This document shows, one piece after another, positions 25,150 to 35,109 of a stretch of DNA of 64,000 bases (position 1 is the first letter of the stretch; each line of letters begins with the position of its first letter). A model generated the notes under the pieces. It had not been told where the DNA came from, ran no database searches, and was given only the letters and a program-made list of their open reading frames with translations. Position numbers and translations under genes: made by a program. Source of the DNA: Collybia mongolica. Lineage: Eukaryota; Basidiomycota; Agaricomycetes; Agaricales; Clitocybaceae. The stretch spans positions 2,046,001 through 2,110,000 of the forward strand of contig JAAXNY010000001.1 of the NCBI GenBank assembly GCA_013420905.1, read 5' to 3'.

Positions 25150-26729
25150 ATGGCCCACCAAAATCTCCATCACCAACTCGCCCAAGGAGTATACCAAATT
25201 TTCAACGTGGTTAGTGGCACTGTAATAGATGTATCTCTAGATGATCGTAAGAGTGTAAAAGGTGCGTGCTGCGGTTACACCACTTGGCTGCGGAAAGCAG
25301 CTGAACTCGGGCTCGTAGGTCACCCAGCACATGCAATGTTGAACCAACAGGTATAGTCACGGCCATTGTGTTGGCGCGCTCAATCCTTGACGATTCTTAC
25401 TGCAAGTGGGTGGTGAGGCCGCTGGGAAACGGATATTCCATCTGCAACGTCCTCAATGGACACTATCTGACCGTGGAGAAAGGCGCCAACGACGGCGCCC
25501 ACATCATAGCGACCCCATATCCCGTAAGTTGGTCTGTGGAACCCTTTTACGCAGAATGTGAATCCTGGGTGTGCGAAATAGTGATGTTCGTGAGCCTTTG
25601 AGTTGTGCTAATTCGCCTTCATAGAATCGCATGGCCGAATGCTTCATTTGTGTTTGATTTGCATCGCGGAAACAATAAGCCTGGCGAATCAGTACGTTTT
25701 CATTGCAATCAAGTGGGGTTTTGTGATTTGTGATGTAATGTTGTGTCCATTGATAGATCCATCTGCGCCCACGACGTCCGGCGGAATTTTGCCAACGTTG
25801 GCGCTTCGTTCCATGTGAAACCAAACTCCCCCCGAATCCAAATGTAGGCTCAGTGATCGCTCCTATGACCTCACCAATATCAACAACAGAAACAAAAATA
25901 CATGCAACAGATCCCGGCGCACAAGCAGAGTTGAAAAGCGCTATCTCTTTCCCCACAACGTCTACCGTAGAGACAATCGTGGACTCGTCAGATTGGTCAG
26001 GTATTAGAGGCGGTGGCGAACTAACAATCACGACCATTACCACCTCCGCCACAAACCTAACAGCAAGGCGCTCGACAAAGCCCGAGAGTGGAAAAACGTA
26101 CAAGATCATCAATGTCAAGGCTAGGAACGTCATTGACCTCAATGGGTCCGATGGCATCTCCAGTACGTCGCATTGTGCAACGTCTTTTGTTACTATCGGC
26201 GTTCACATATTTTCTTCGATAGTTATTGGACACGGCGCTCACGGCGGTTCCAACCAAAAGGTAGCCTATTCGCAAGTGAGAAGCCGATACTAGTACTTAT
26301 GGTTCTTAAGTGGCTAACTGAGTGGACCGATGGACATTGGACCTTGAGGAGCGCGTGGGACGGCAGCTACATTGGAGTTGACGCCCAACCGGAAGGGGGT
26401 ACCTGCTTGATAGCCGTTGACCGCCCATTTAAATGGGACATCTGGCCAGACGAAAGAGATAACAGCGCCTATAGGTAGAGCATGGGGCGATGCGCAAACG
26501 TCCTTTATACTCATGGAGGGTTACAGAATCTTTGTTCCTGGTGCGCCGGAGCCTGGAATTAACTTTGATTTGTCTCAAGAGTATGGCAATCCAAACTCGG
26601 GGATCCCCATCATCCTCTGGAAAAAAAGCGAAGCTGAATTAGGCCAGGTGTGGAAGTTCGAGGAGGGTAAGCTGACTGGTCCTTCACTCCTTGGCATTGA
26701 TGTATCATTTCTGACCTGTACAAGTTTAG
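25150..26729 (+). CDS. Two-domain ricin-B-type beta-trefoil lectin B
   Basis: Nine exons mirror gene A: 25150-25261, 25319-25350, 25407-25570, 25625-25691, 25757-26162, 26223-26260, 26311-26474, 26527-26666 and 26725-26729, giving about 375 residues. Six of the nine exon lengths outside the linker and domain-2 end are identical to gene A. The N-terminus (MAHQNLHHQLAQGVYQIFN) is nearly the same as in A. Domain 1 ends in CQRWRFVP, the linker is Thr-rich, and domain 2 ends in QVWKFEE. The final exon is TT plus TAG. The coding frame is intact, so both tandem copies are probably expressed. Function is carbohydrate binding by family; the sugar and role are unknown. Confidence 0.85.
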
Positions 26730-26881
26730 TTTAGTCCTCGATGGTCAAAATTCGGATGATTGTTCGGTAATACGATTTTCACTTGATTCAAATGGTGCAA
26801 TGCTACATATTCATTACAACCCAAATGTACAAGTACAGTTAAGATATCGCGCCTTTACGCGTATGATCGAGCCAAGTCATG

Positions 26882-27517
26882 TTAAACTTGTACACGAATC
26901 AGGTGAACGACAATAAAGGAAGGATAAAGGTTACGTACCCTCTTGGAACCTCCACGTCTGATGCTTGCCTTCCCATTTTCCCCAAAGGGTGATAGGAGTT
27001 CCCGGGTTTGCATTACCATGATCGGATAGATCGATGTTGATGGGCGTTGGGTGGCCGGGAACGAAAATCCTTTGGAATCTTCGTGAGGAATGTCTTGAAC
27101 GATGTGCCACAGGGAGTACTTACCTATAAACACTTTGGTCCTTATCATCCCGATAGATGTCCCACTTGACGGATTCGTCGACAGCCACCAAGCGGGTACC
27201 ATCTCCAGGCCGACCGTCGAGACCAAGGTAACGTCCATTGCCTACGTTCCTGAAAGTCCACTGGTTTCCGATCCGTCCAAGGATCCACTTGGTAAGGGGT
27301 CAGCGAAGGCAATAGGTTTCACCGTCATCGATTACCTTTTGGTTGTCGCCATCATGAGGACCCCATCCGATGACTAGAGTACGCACTCTAAGGATGTGCC
27401 AAGAACACGGATGACATTGAACCTACCGGAACTGTTATCGGTGCCAGAGAGGTCAAGGGCGGTCCCTGCCTTGACGTTCGTGATCTTGTATGTTTTTCCA
27501 GCTTCGAGTTCGGCCAT
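26882..27517 (-). CDS. Single-domain ricin-B-type lectin C
   Basis: Five exons close in phase: 27517-27427, 27373-27336, 27287-27124, 27069-26939 and 26886-26882, giving 142 residues, one trefoil domain. The N-terminus is MAELEAGKTYKITNV, then DNQKW, LGLDGRPGDGT and QTWRFQE. The exon pattern matches domain 2 of lectins A and B (38 nt, 164 nt, about 131 nt, then a 5-nt final exon of TT plus TAA). It is convergent with lectin B (about 150 bp apart) and shares no linker, so it is either the ancestral one-domain form or a split copy. Confidence 0.85.
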
Positions 27518-28043
27518 AGTAGTTGAGAGGAGAAACCATGGGGAGGAGTTGCGTTTATATAGGGACTCCGACTCTAGGCTCCAGTCACGCACTGACGTCG
27601 TATATTCTCTTAGTCTTGGTCACTTGGTGGCACTATAAATGTAGGGGCCCTTATCGTCATCGATAGTGCCTTCATCTTAATCAAATGCTCACCTTTCGGG
27701 AACTACCATTGGTCACCGTTCACGTTTTGTGGATATTAAACTGAATCGAGGCCGGCCCACCCTTCATATCGATGCGAACATGTGGTGGTGTGCAGAGTGC
27801 ATCAAGAAGCAGCGAACTTGTGCCTGTATTCGTCACCCCAGAAGTTTTAAGAATCACGAGCGAATCATATCACACTGTCAAGTACCAGAGATTCAAGAAG
27901 ATGCTGCAACATAGGCGGGTATAATGATATCAAGCAAGAGTACAATAAAAACACAACATGCCCAAGAAGGGTTACACACAAATTACATCCGAAATCCGAA
28001 CCTAAACTAGAATATGACGCGATCACTTTAGCTCAGGGAGGAT
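27518..28043. other. Intergenic between lectins C and D
   Basis: About 0.5 kb. Apart from the lectin C promoter nothing is supported. The 61-residue frame at 27729-27914 has no recognisable motif. Confidence 0.5.
27554..27561 (-). promoter_or_regulatory. TATA box of lectin gene C
   Basis: TATATAAA on the - strand, 36 bp upstream of the ATG at 27517. Confidence 0.55.
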
Positions 28044-28660
28044 TCAGGTGAGATAGTAAGCCTTACCTAGTTCAAACCTCCAGGTTTGGTGGATACCCTT
28101 CCAAGTATACCAAGTTGTGATGGGGGTACCAGGGACAGCACTACCTTGTGCGTAAAGGTCCATGTTGAATGTGGTGAAAGGTACAAAAATACTTCAAGCA
28201 ACGCTTTATTACGAATTACAAGGATGTAATGTGCGAGCGACTCACCGATAAGTTGAAGGGTCTACCTCGTCGTGCCAGATGTGCCATTCAACAGGACTGG
28301 TCACGGCTACTAGTTTGGTTCCATCAGACGGCGAGCCATTAAGGCCAAGATACAGCCCAGAAGAAACGGAGCGGAAAGTCCAGCTTTTTCCCGTCCAACT
28401 GAGCGTCCACTGTTGAAGAAAACTGGTAAGAACCATGTGGGTGGTACATGTCTCGAGACTGACCCTCTGGTTTGTTCCTCCATGCTTAGGGAATCCGATT
28501 ACTGGAAAATAAAAATCGTTAGCAAAAACTAATAAAAATCAGACAGGAGCAGGAGCGGGTTACTAGATTTGTTGTCTTCGCCCGAAAGATCGACGACTGT
28601 GCCAGATTTGGCGTTGGTGAGAATGTAGGTTTGCCCTGACTGTACAATTTCCTGGGACAT
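28044..28660 (-). CDS. Single-domain ricin-B-type lectin D
   Basis: Exons 28660-28564, 28501-28464, 28409-28246 and 28191-28044, giving about 148 residues, one trefoil domain. Motifs: GQTYILTNAKSGTVVDLSG, NQR-W, YLGLNGSPSDGT, and QTWRFEL at the end. Exon lengths 38 and 164 nt match the other lectins. The 3' end differs: the usual donor (GTAAGG, 28066) is present, but the acceptor-plus-stop arrangement seen in A, B and C is not obvious, so I read through to TGA at 28046-28044. A spliced, longer C-terminus is possible. Confidence 0.8.
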
Positions 28661-29608
28661 GGTGAAAAGCTGGAAGAGAAGACTTGTAGGAGGGGCGAGA
28701 AAACGAGGCAGAAGGTTCAAGGTGGGCGGACACAGGGTTTTTATAGGGCTCCGAAGTTAATTTAAAGATATATTACCATTTCAGACCCAGAAGCTGTTCG
28801 GACGTCATCCGATATGCTTATCCGCGGCTCTAGAACGAGGATATGGAACGACAGGGCAGTGGGCGGAACAATGCAGGCGTGGCGCTGTGCCAACTCAGAA
28901 CACGAGTATGTTCGCGTTACGAGAAAAACAAGGACGATGCTCGGCACCTAACGCCAACCCTTGGCCTTGCCCATAATTCGCCTTTTCACGTCCCTAAATC
29001 GTAGAAACGAGGCCGAATAAACCAATTATGAGTCATGTTTGATGAATTTCAGATTCAGGGCGTGCGCCTTCATTCTGCCTGCCAGACGCCAGCAGCCACG
29101 ATGGGGGCTCCCCTATCCTTTACGGGAAATACTAAAGCATATTCATTCGTGTAGACCATGGGGGTGCGACTTGAGGAGAGTTGGGGGATATGGCGACTTC
29201 AATTTCGGTGTCTCGGTGATAGTGGTGACGAAGGACCAACGTTAAATCGGTAGCCGATCATAGGGTCTTGCAACACGTGCGCTACACATGTCCACATTCG
29301 GTGATTTCGGATCCTCAGAACGACAGCACTCCAGGGTGACCCACATAACTGTAGAAGTCCACAAGACACGTTTTGAATATATCATAATATAAAGCGTCGT
29401 TTTTTTTGGCGTTAGGTCCATCGATATAGATATAACTGGAACTGTGTGGCCTTCGCCTATTGTAAGCCCATGCGCCAAAGGCGGGAGAAAAAAATTGAGT
29501 TCAGTTATAGGTATTACACTAACGGTGTCACTTATTGGCCTTGAATCCTCGCGAGAGATGAGGTATACCCTTTGTGATATCGCATCCATGGAGAGCAATT
29601 CACTCCCT
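28661..29608. other. Intergenic or decayed, nothing recognised
   Basis: About 0.95 kb. The - strand open frame at 29242-29892 reaches 216 codons, but the more protein-like reading of its right part is in another frame (see 29609-30470), so I do not accept it as a gene. The rest shows nothing supported. Confidence 0.35.
28738..28745 (-). promoter_or_regulatory. TATA box of lectin gene D
   Basis: TATAAAAA on the - strand, about 78 bp upstream of the ATG at 28660. Confidence 0.45.
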
Positions 29609-30470
29609 CTATGATGATTTCTTGTAGTCTTCCACTCCGCGATATTCAATGACGTCCATACGCAAACGAGGGATAGGGCCCATTTCATCGTAAATCTCGA
29701 CGACAGTCTTAGCGAAGCAGTGATGCTGGAATTGAACAGCCTCCCAAAAAGGTGGAGGCCCACGTAATATGGGTTTCCCTCCTGGTCCATGGGCCTCATG
29801 CGAAAAGCGGCGACCTCAGCTAGTCCTTTCCAAGTGGGACCACCGCGCAGGTATAGGTGGCATGGTACATATAGCGAAGTGGCGCGACCCACTCGGCACG
29901 GGGTATTCCGGGATCTTACCAGCCTCGTCTGAATCGACTAGTGTCCTAATGACTGAATTCTATGGCAGTGATTTCACCCAAAATCACGTAGACGCCTTCG
30001 GTTTCAGAGAGGTAACGAATGTTGTCGTGATGCCAAGTGGCTATATGCGCTCTTTCCTTAGTAGCCCCCGTGCGAGATTGAACCGTCACTTTAGGTCAAC
30101 GATTCCTGGCCGCACTGAAGCCGAAGTTGACGAACTGTGCATAACGGGCTTCAAACTAGTTGTAGATGAGATGGTACTCTTCACGGACCCATGTCTTTTA
30201 ACGATCGATCATGGAGTATCGTAACCAGCGCAAAAGCATTTGAGTCGTCCACGCTCTTGCCCAAAAGACCTGTGTATAGCTTTTGTAGGGGTCCATTGTC
30301 TTCAACCTTGGTGAATGATTCTATGTAGGCCGGGTGGAGGCAACTCGGTTGTAAATCGACATGGGTGGTCACTTGTTAATCCAAAACTCCAGCCTTGGTT
30401 TCGTTGAATGATCACATGACCCGTTCTCTCTGAACATGGTTCTCCTGTCACAGTCAGATGCCCTTCACCA
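29609..30470 (-). pseudogene. Unidentified decayed protein-coding gene
   Basis: On the - strand, protein-like segments occur in order but in different frames. One includes RNQGWSFGLTSDHPCRF (about 30410-30340), then MDPYKSYTQVFWARAW (about 30295-30245), then DSDEAGKIPEYPVPSG (about 29935-29890), then GPPPFWEAVQFQHHCFAKT and EIYDEMGPIPRLRMDVIEYR, ending at TAG 29611-29609. I could not link them with clean introns and do not recognise the family. A gene with many introns or a frameshifted relic would both fit. A 151-codon + strand frame (29769-30224) overlaps and looks like a shadow. Confidence 0.35.
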
Positions 30471-30586
30471 TGAATAAGATTGCATTGGAGTTCATATTGG
30501 GGTATCCAGCGACCAGATATAAATGAAAGCAGATACCAAGTCAGTCTCGAGGTCCCTTATCCAATACTTCTCCATCAACACGATTT

Positions 30587-31513
30587 CTACTGTTGGCCAG
30601 AATGCCTCTTCCTCCAAGCTTCAAGCCCATTCTCGAACTCAGCATTGTTCAGCCCCCGTGGTACGAGCCAAAATGTAACTCCTTGAGTGATGGCGTTAAC
30701 ATTATCGCCACGGCCGATTTGAGACTATACATACCAAGGGCTTGTACCTCGCGATTCCTTGCCTCGTCGTCAAAGAACAGCTGTAAATGATAGCATATAA
30801 GAATATCTGGCGCTAGGCTCGGAGCCGAACCGCACCATTTCAGAGTACGGAATTCCAGTCGCCTCGTGTAGTTTCTTGAAATGAGTCAATTTAGATCCTA
30901 CGTGTGTAGAAGTAAGTAGGCCGCTCGGGAATAAACCACTGGGAATAGGGAATGTACCGGGGTATATCTCCAGGTGATTAAAGAAATTGATGGCAGGGGT
31001 CGGTTCGTCATCTTTGGTTTCTGGAGGGACGAGCAAGAGCCCGAGGGCTTGACGGGCACTACGTGGGTGAGTCGGGAGAAAGACGGAGGGGTCGACGAGG
31101 ACTCTCACAGCCTGGGTGCATCTGTCCGCGAACACGCCGCAATCGTCACTTGGCCATGGGTCCCACGAAGACGATGTAGGATCTGAGGAACGTCCTTATA
31201 GAATTTGATAGGCTCGTTATACCTACGTTTGGTCATCAGCTGGAGGAACGAACCTGGCCGAGTACACATACTTGTCTAGCACTTCGTTGACTGTGTTTTT
31301 GTTGCGATGGAAGGGACCTGGGATTATTTTAGTCTTGCTTCATAACCTCCATGGCCGCCAAAACTAGTCCGAAGACTCACCAGTCACATGTGTGTCGATC
31401 CACAGGTCCCAAAGCGTATAACTAACGAAAACTCAATGATAGTTCGAAGTTAAGGTGGTGTGCAAAACGCACTCGAGATCAAATGCGACGAGTTTGGGCA
31501 GTCTTGCTGTCAT
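30587..31513 (-). CDS. Magnesium-dependent phosphatase 1 (HAD family)
   Basis: Eight exons close in phase: 31513-31473, 31421-31381, 31317-31272, 31222-31109, 31058-30958, 30897-30836, 30780-30735 and 30678-30587, giving 180 residues, a normal length for MDP-1. The HAD nucleophile motif DLDYT (Asp12, Asp14) is split by intron 1 and followed by LWDLWIDTHVTGPFHR, a family signature. AACSRT supplies the motif II Ser/Thr and FFDDEARN the motif III acidic pair. The family dephosphorylates phosphotyrosine or small sugar phosphates; its proposed role is repair of glycation by-products. The gene is divergent from GT15 copy 2, with 371 bp between the starts. Confidence 0.9.
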
Positions 31514-31884
31514 TTATCACCCCTGTTTCTCGCGTGCCCGATGATAAGAGTTACTGTCAGAGGAATAAGCGCCCATGGGCCAAACTATTGATCCTTGGTC
31601 AATCATGATCATGATTAAGGAGGCCCGAGGTCCTGTCGGCATCTTGACCCCTTGTTCAAAAAAAACTTATGTCACCAAGGTGATCGTACGCGCATCGCCG
31701 GGCTTCACTGCCCAAACCACTGTGGAGCCGCGCAGCAATCTTAACTTCAACCACTCCCTCCTTCTCATCCAAGCCTAACTACATCCCACCATCCTCTACA
31801 TTCACCACCCACACGATAATAAGAAAAAGACTAGCGCAAGGCACTAGTACATTCAGGGACATCTGCTTCACGGAAGCAAATAAG
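31514..31884. promoter_or_regulatory. Divergent promoter region of MDP-1 and GT15 copy 2
   Basis: 371 bp between two opposite start codons, so it must contain both promoters. No clear TATA box was found. A short dyad around ATCATGATCATGAT (31602-31615) could be a protein-binding site, but this is speculative. Confidence 0.45.
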
Positions 31885-33663
31885 ATGAACAAGTGGGGAC
31901 GTTATCTCTTGCTTTCCTTATGTCTAATAGTGAGTATCTCGGGCCTAGGGGTCTCGTACTGCGGCAGCTGCTAACATCCCACAGATAAGTCTTCATTTTG
32001 TCCTGAAATTCACACATGAAGAATACGGCCGAGTCACTTCTCTCCAAAACATCACCTCAAAACTCGGAGCCTCGAAACAAAACCAAAACCCCTCGCCAGT
32101 TCCGGACGAGTACTATCAGCCGACAGGAGATGGCAACAACACACTAGTCGTCGACCGACGAGCCAACGCGACCTTTGTCATTCTCGCACGAAATTCGGAT
32201 ATTACGGGGACCGTGCACAGCGTACGGGAGATTGAGGATCGGTTTAACAGGAATTATGGGTATCCATACGTCTTCCTGAACGAGGAGCCATTTTCGGACG
32301 AGTTCAAGAGGTTTGTACTCGCATAGTATTGCTGCTTTTCAACTGACACCCTTGCTGGTAAAGACGGGTGTCCGTGTTGTCCGCCGCTCCCATGGAATTT
32401 GGCCTCATCCCTAAAGACCACTGGTTTCAGCCTGATTGGATCGACGAAACGAAGGCAACAGAGGAGCGCGAAAGGATGAAGGCAGAGAACATCATTTATG
32501 GAGGTATGTTACAAGGTCGATGTCTTTCCGGCTCCCACTTACGATACTCTTAATCATAGGTAGTGTATCGTGAGTCGAATGTTTCAGGTGTGTTGTACTA
32601 GCTTACGAATGCCCTTCCGTAGATATCGAAATATGTGTCGATTTAACTCCGGGGCAAGTGAATCCATATTCTCTTCAATACTCTCTACTCATCGTTTCTA
32701 TCTAGTTTTTCTTCAAACACCCGCTCATGCAAAAATACCGCTGGTATTGGCGGATCGAGTAAAGTCCCAACCATTCCAATCTTCAATCCCGTCCTAACCT
32801 CTGCCGATTCCAGACCAGACGTTCATTTCCACTGTAACATTGAATTCGATCCCTTTGTATTTATGGAAGACCACAACAAAGTTTACGGTAAGCGCATGTA
32901 TCATCTGGAGCTCTTTGTCGTGGTTCTTACCACTTTGTCCAGCATTCACGATAACCATGTATGAGTATGAGAAAACCATTCCTACACTATGGGGTCACGT
33001 TCGAGGTATGGTTCTCTCAGCATATACTTATGCTCTGTTAAGACTGATGTTTGTTTAAATAGACTTCATGGAGCTTCATCCGGAATTTGTAGCAAAAGAC
33101 AACGCGATGGGATTCATGTCTCAGAATGGTGGCGACAAATACAACCTCTGCCACTGTGCGTGTGCTTTCCCTGTCTAAATTTCCTGATATCAACCTCACG
33201 CACGCCGCGCAGTCTGGAGTAACTTTGAAGTCGCAGACATGAATTTCTGGCGTGGACCAGCGTACACTGCGTTTTTCGAATACCTGGATTCGAAAGGCGG
33301 GTTTTACTATGAGGTTAGTCGCTTCCTTAACACCTTGTCTTGTCCCGCCATGTGCCGATGTCACCTTACTCGCAGCGATGGGGTGACGCACCCGTACACA
33401 GCATCGCCGCAGCCATCTTCGCAAGCAAAGATCAGATCCAATTCTTCGACGAGATCGGATACGAGCACAACCCCTACACACACTGTCCGCGAACAAAGGA
33501 GGGCTGGGAGCGCGGACGGTGCACGTGCGATCAGGCTAGGAGTTTCGGTACGTTAATTATATAATGGGCATCGTCCACTGTGTCAAGGAGGATGCTGACG
33601 CATGCCGCAGATTATGATGGCTACTCGTGTATGTCAAAGTGGGACAAGTTCATAGCGGGCTAG
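31885..33663 (+). CDS. GT15 alpha-1,2-mannosyltransferase (KTR/MNT family), copy 2
   Basis: Twelve exons close in phase: 31885-31929, 31985-32310, 32364-32503, 32560-32569, 32623-32653, 32706-32758, 32814-32887, 32943-33005, 33063-33155, 33213-33313, 33376-33547 and 33611-33663, giving 386 residues. Signal anchor [15 protein letters not shown], then catalytic landmarks [20 protein letters not shown] (about 202), YNLCHFWSNFE with the candidate catalytic Glu near 284, and [16 protein letters not shown]. It is a Golgi type II mannosyltransferase by family. It shares all intron positions with copy 1 and differs in length only in exons 2 and 12. Intron 5 starts with GC rather than GT. Confidence 0.9.
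32654..32705 (+). other. GC-AG intron in GT15 copy 2
   Basis: The exon end GGG is followed by GCAAGT, the usual consensus of rare GC donors. The intron ends in TCTAG before the FFFKHP codons. The frame closes only with this donor. The matching intron in copy 1 starts GTGGGT. Confidence 0.8.
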
Positions 33664-34147
33664 AGGGGCGCATGCTTTCTGGCCGATGATATTGTAGATG
33701 CTTTCTTGCTTTGCTTCTCTCCTGTCATAATGTGTAGCCTATCCATCTGATACCTTTCTTTGTATTTAACGCTACCTTTTTTCGAGTTTGGCAATTAGGT
33801 GAGACAATTAAGGCTATGCCAACCTGAATTATGCCATACCTACACTTCAACCAGCTGTCCAGTGCCGGATGAATATGAACCTAGAGTTCAGTCGCCGAAC
33901 AAGATCGAAGCGATGAGCTGCCAGAAGGGCCATCAGGAAAATCACTTAGGCTTGCGACCACCATACTTGGATTGTACTTGTTTTGTCTGACAGATGAAAT
34001 CATCTGTAATAGGCTGTAGACCTATGTCAGGGTGCTACTGAAAAACAAAAATAATGACGCAGTTATAATGGCTAGGTAACCTCCGAGCTAAATGACTTGC
34101 ACACGGTAAAACATACATGTACTTTCTAGAATAACGTAATCACCTGC
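33664..34147. other. Intergenic boundary to the transposon region
   Basis: The 3' flank of GT15 copy 2. No gene was recognised; CpG density falls from here to the right. Confidence 0.5.
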
Positions 34148-34696
34148 TGTTGGGATACAAGCCTGACACAATCAGCCATAGATTTATTATTAGTACAAGA
34201 CATGGCATGTACAAGTATATAAGCACTAAGGGTGCATATGAGACAAATAATTGATAGCTCTCTCTTATCATCATTGCACATTCTCCCTCTCTCCAATCCC
34301 TATAGGTTATGGGCCCTGGACCTGTAACTTATTGAAGAAGTACTGCACATCAAAGCTTATACTTGATTCTCCTCCACTTAACTCTCCCTTCTTGACAACA
34401 CTATCAGCCCCTATATATTACCTCCCATTCACCAACATGTCCAACACCCAGCCTGCACCAAATACTGAACAATCAGGTGATGGCAAACATCCTAGCTTAT
34501 TCATGCAAGTCAATATGAAATTAGCAATGTCAATTTTGAAGCTAAGCAAACCTCTCAATGCCAAAAACTGGATCACTTGGTGCAAGTACATGAAGCATGT
34601 CTTACAGATGTGCAAAGTCAAAGGGTATGTGAATGGGAATATTATTGAACCTGATGAAGGACCAAGTGCTGAGAATTGGACTTACAATGACAATTA
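34148..34696 (+). mobile_element. Copia-type retrotransposon relic, left part (LTR-like plus gag start)
   Basis: A sequence starting TGTTGGGATACAAGCC looks like the left edge of a copia LTR. A gag-like frame begins near 34438 (MSNTQPAPN) and contains the copia gag pattern KLSKPLNAKNWITWCKYMK and NWTYNDN. It is cut at 34696 by the Plavaka element; the continuation is at 45949. No pol is present. The LTR end is not defined. Confidence 0.6.
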
Positions 34697-34711
34697 CATC
34701 AGCAAATCCTG
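34697..34711 (+). repeat. Left terminal inverted repeat of the Plavaka element
   Basis: CATCAGCAAATCCTG, one mismatch to the right end. The preceding TA at 34695-34696 is the target duplication. Confidence 0.85.
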
Positions 34712-35109
34712 GGTCCCCTGTGGAGATCTGCTAGCAGCCCTGCATAGATACCCATAGACACCCATAGTGCCATAGATGCCATAGAGTAGGTTCTGTTGCT
34801 GTACAATTCTGTGCAGACCTCCACAGCTCTCAGCAGTCATAGTTCAATTTATGCCCTCCTGTAAAGTGCTACAAGGTTCTGAATAGCTCCACTTATTACT
34901 GGGCAGAGCATAGGAGATTACACCTATTACTGTGCAGAGCATAAGAGAATACAGTTCTAGTCTGCAGATACACCCCTTGCTTTTGAGATTTGTACAGCCT
35001 GGAAGAATAGGGCAAACAGTATTCCATTACATTGCCATATTTTTGGTGTGGTGGGCCATTGTCTACGAATTTAATGGGTAACAAGGATTCTAGTAGCTAA
35101 GTCCAACAA

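Noticed and set aside
22824..28660. Calling the ricin-B-like genes toxin genes
   Set aside because: Only sugar-binding trefoil domains are present; there is no ribosome-inactivating chain, pore-forming part or secretion signal.
29242..29892. 216-codon - strand open frame
   Set aside because: The more protein-like reading of the same DNA is in a different frame that ends at 29609, and the frame has no recognisable motif.
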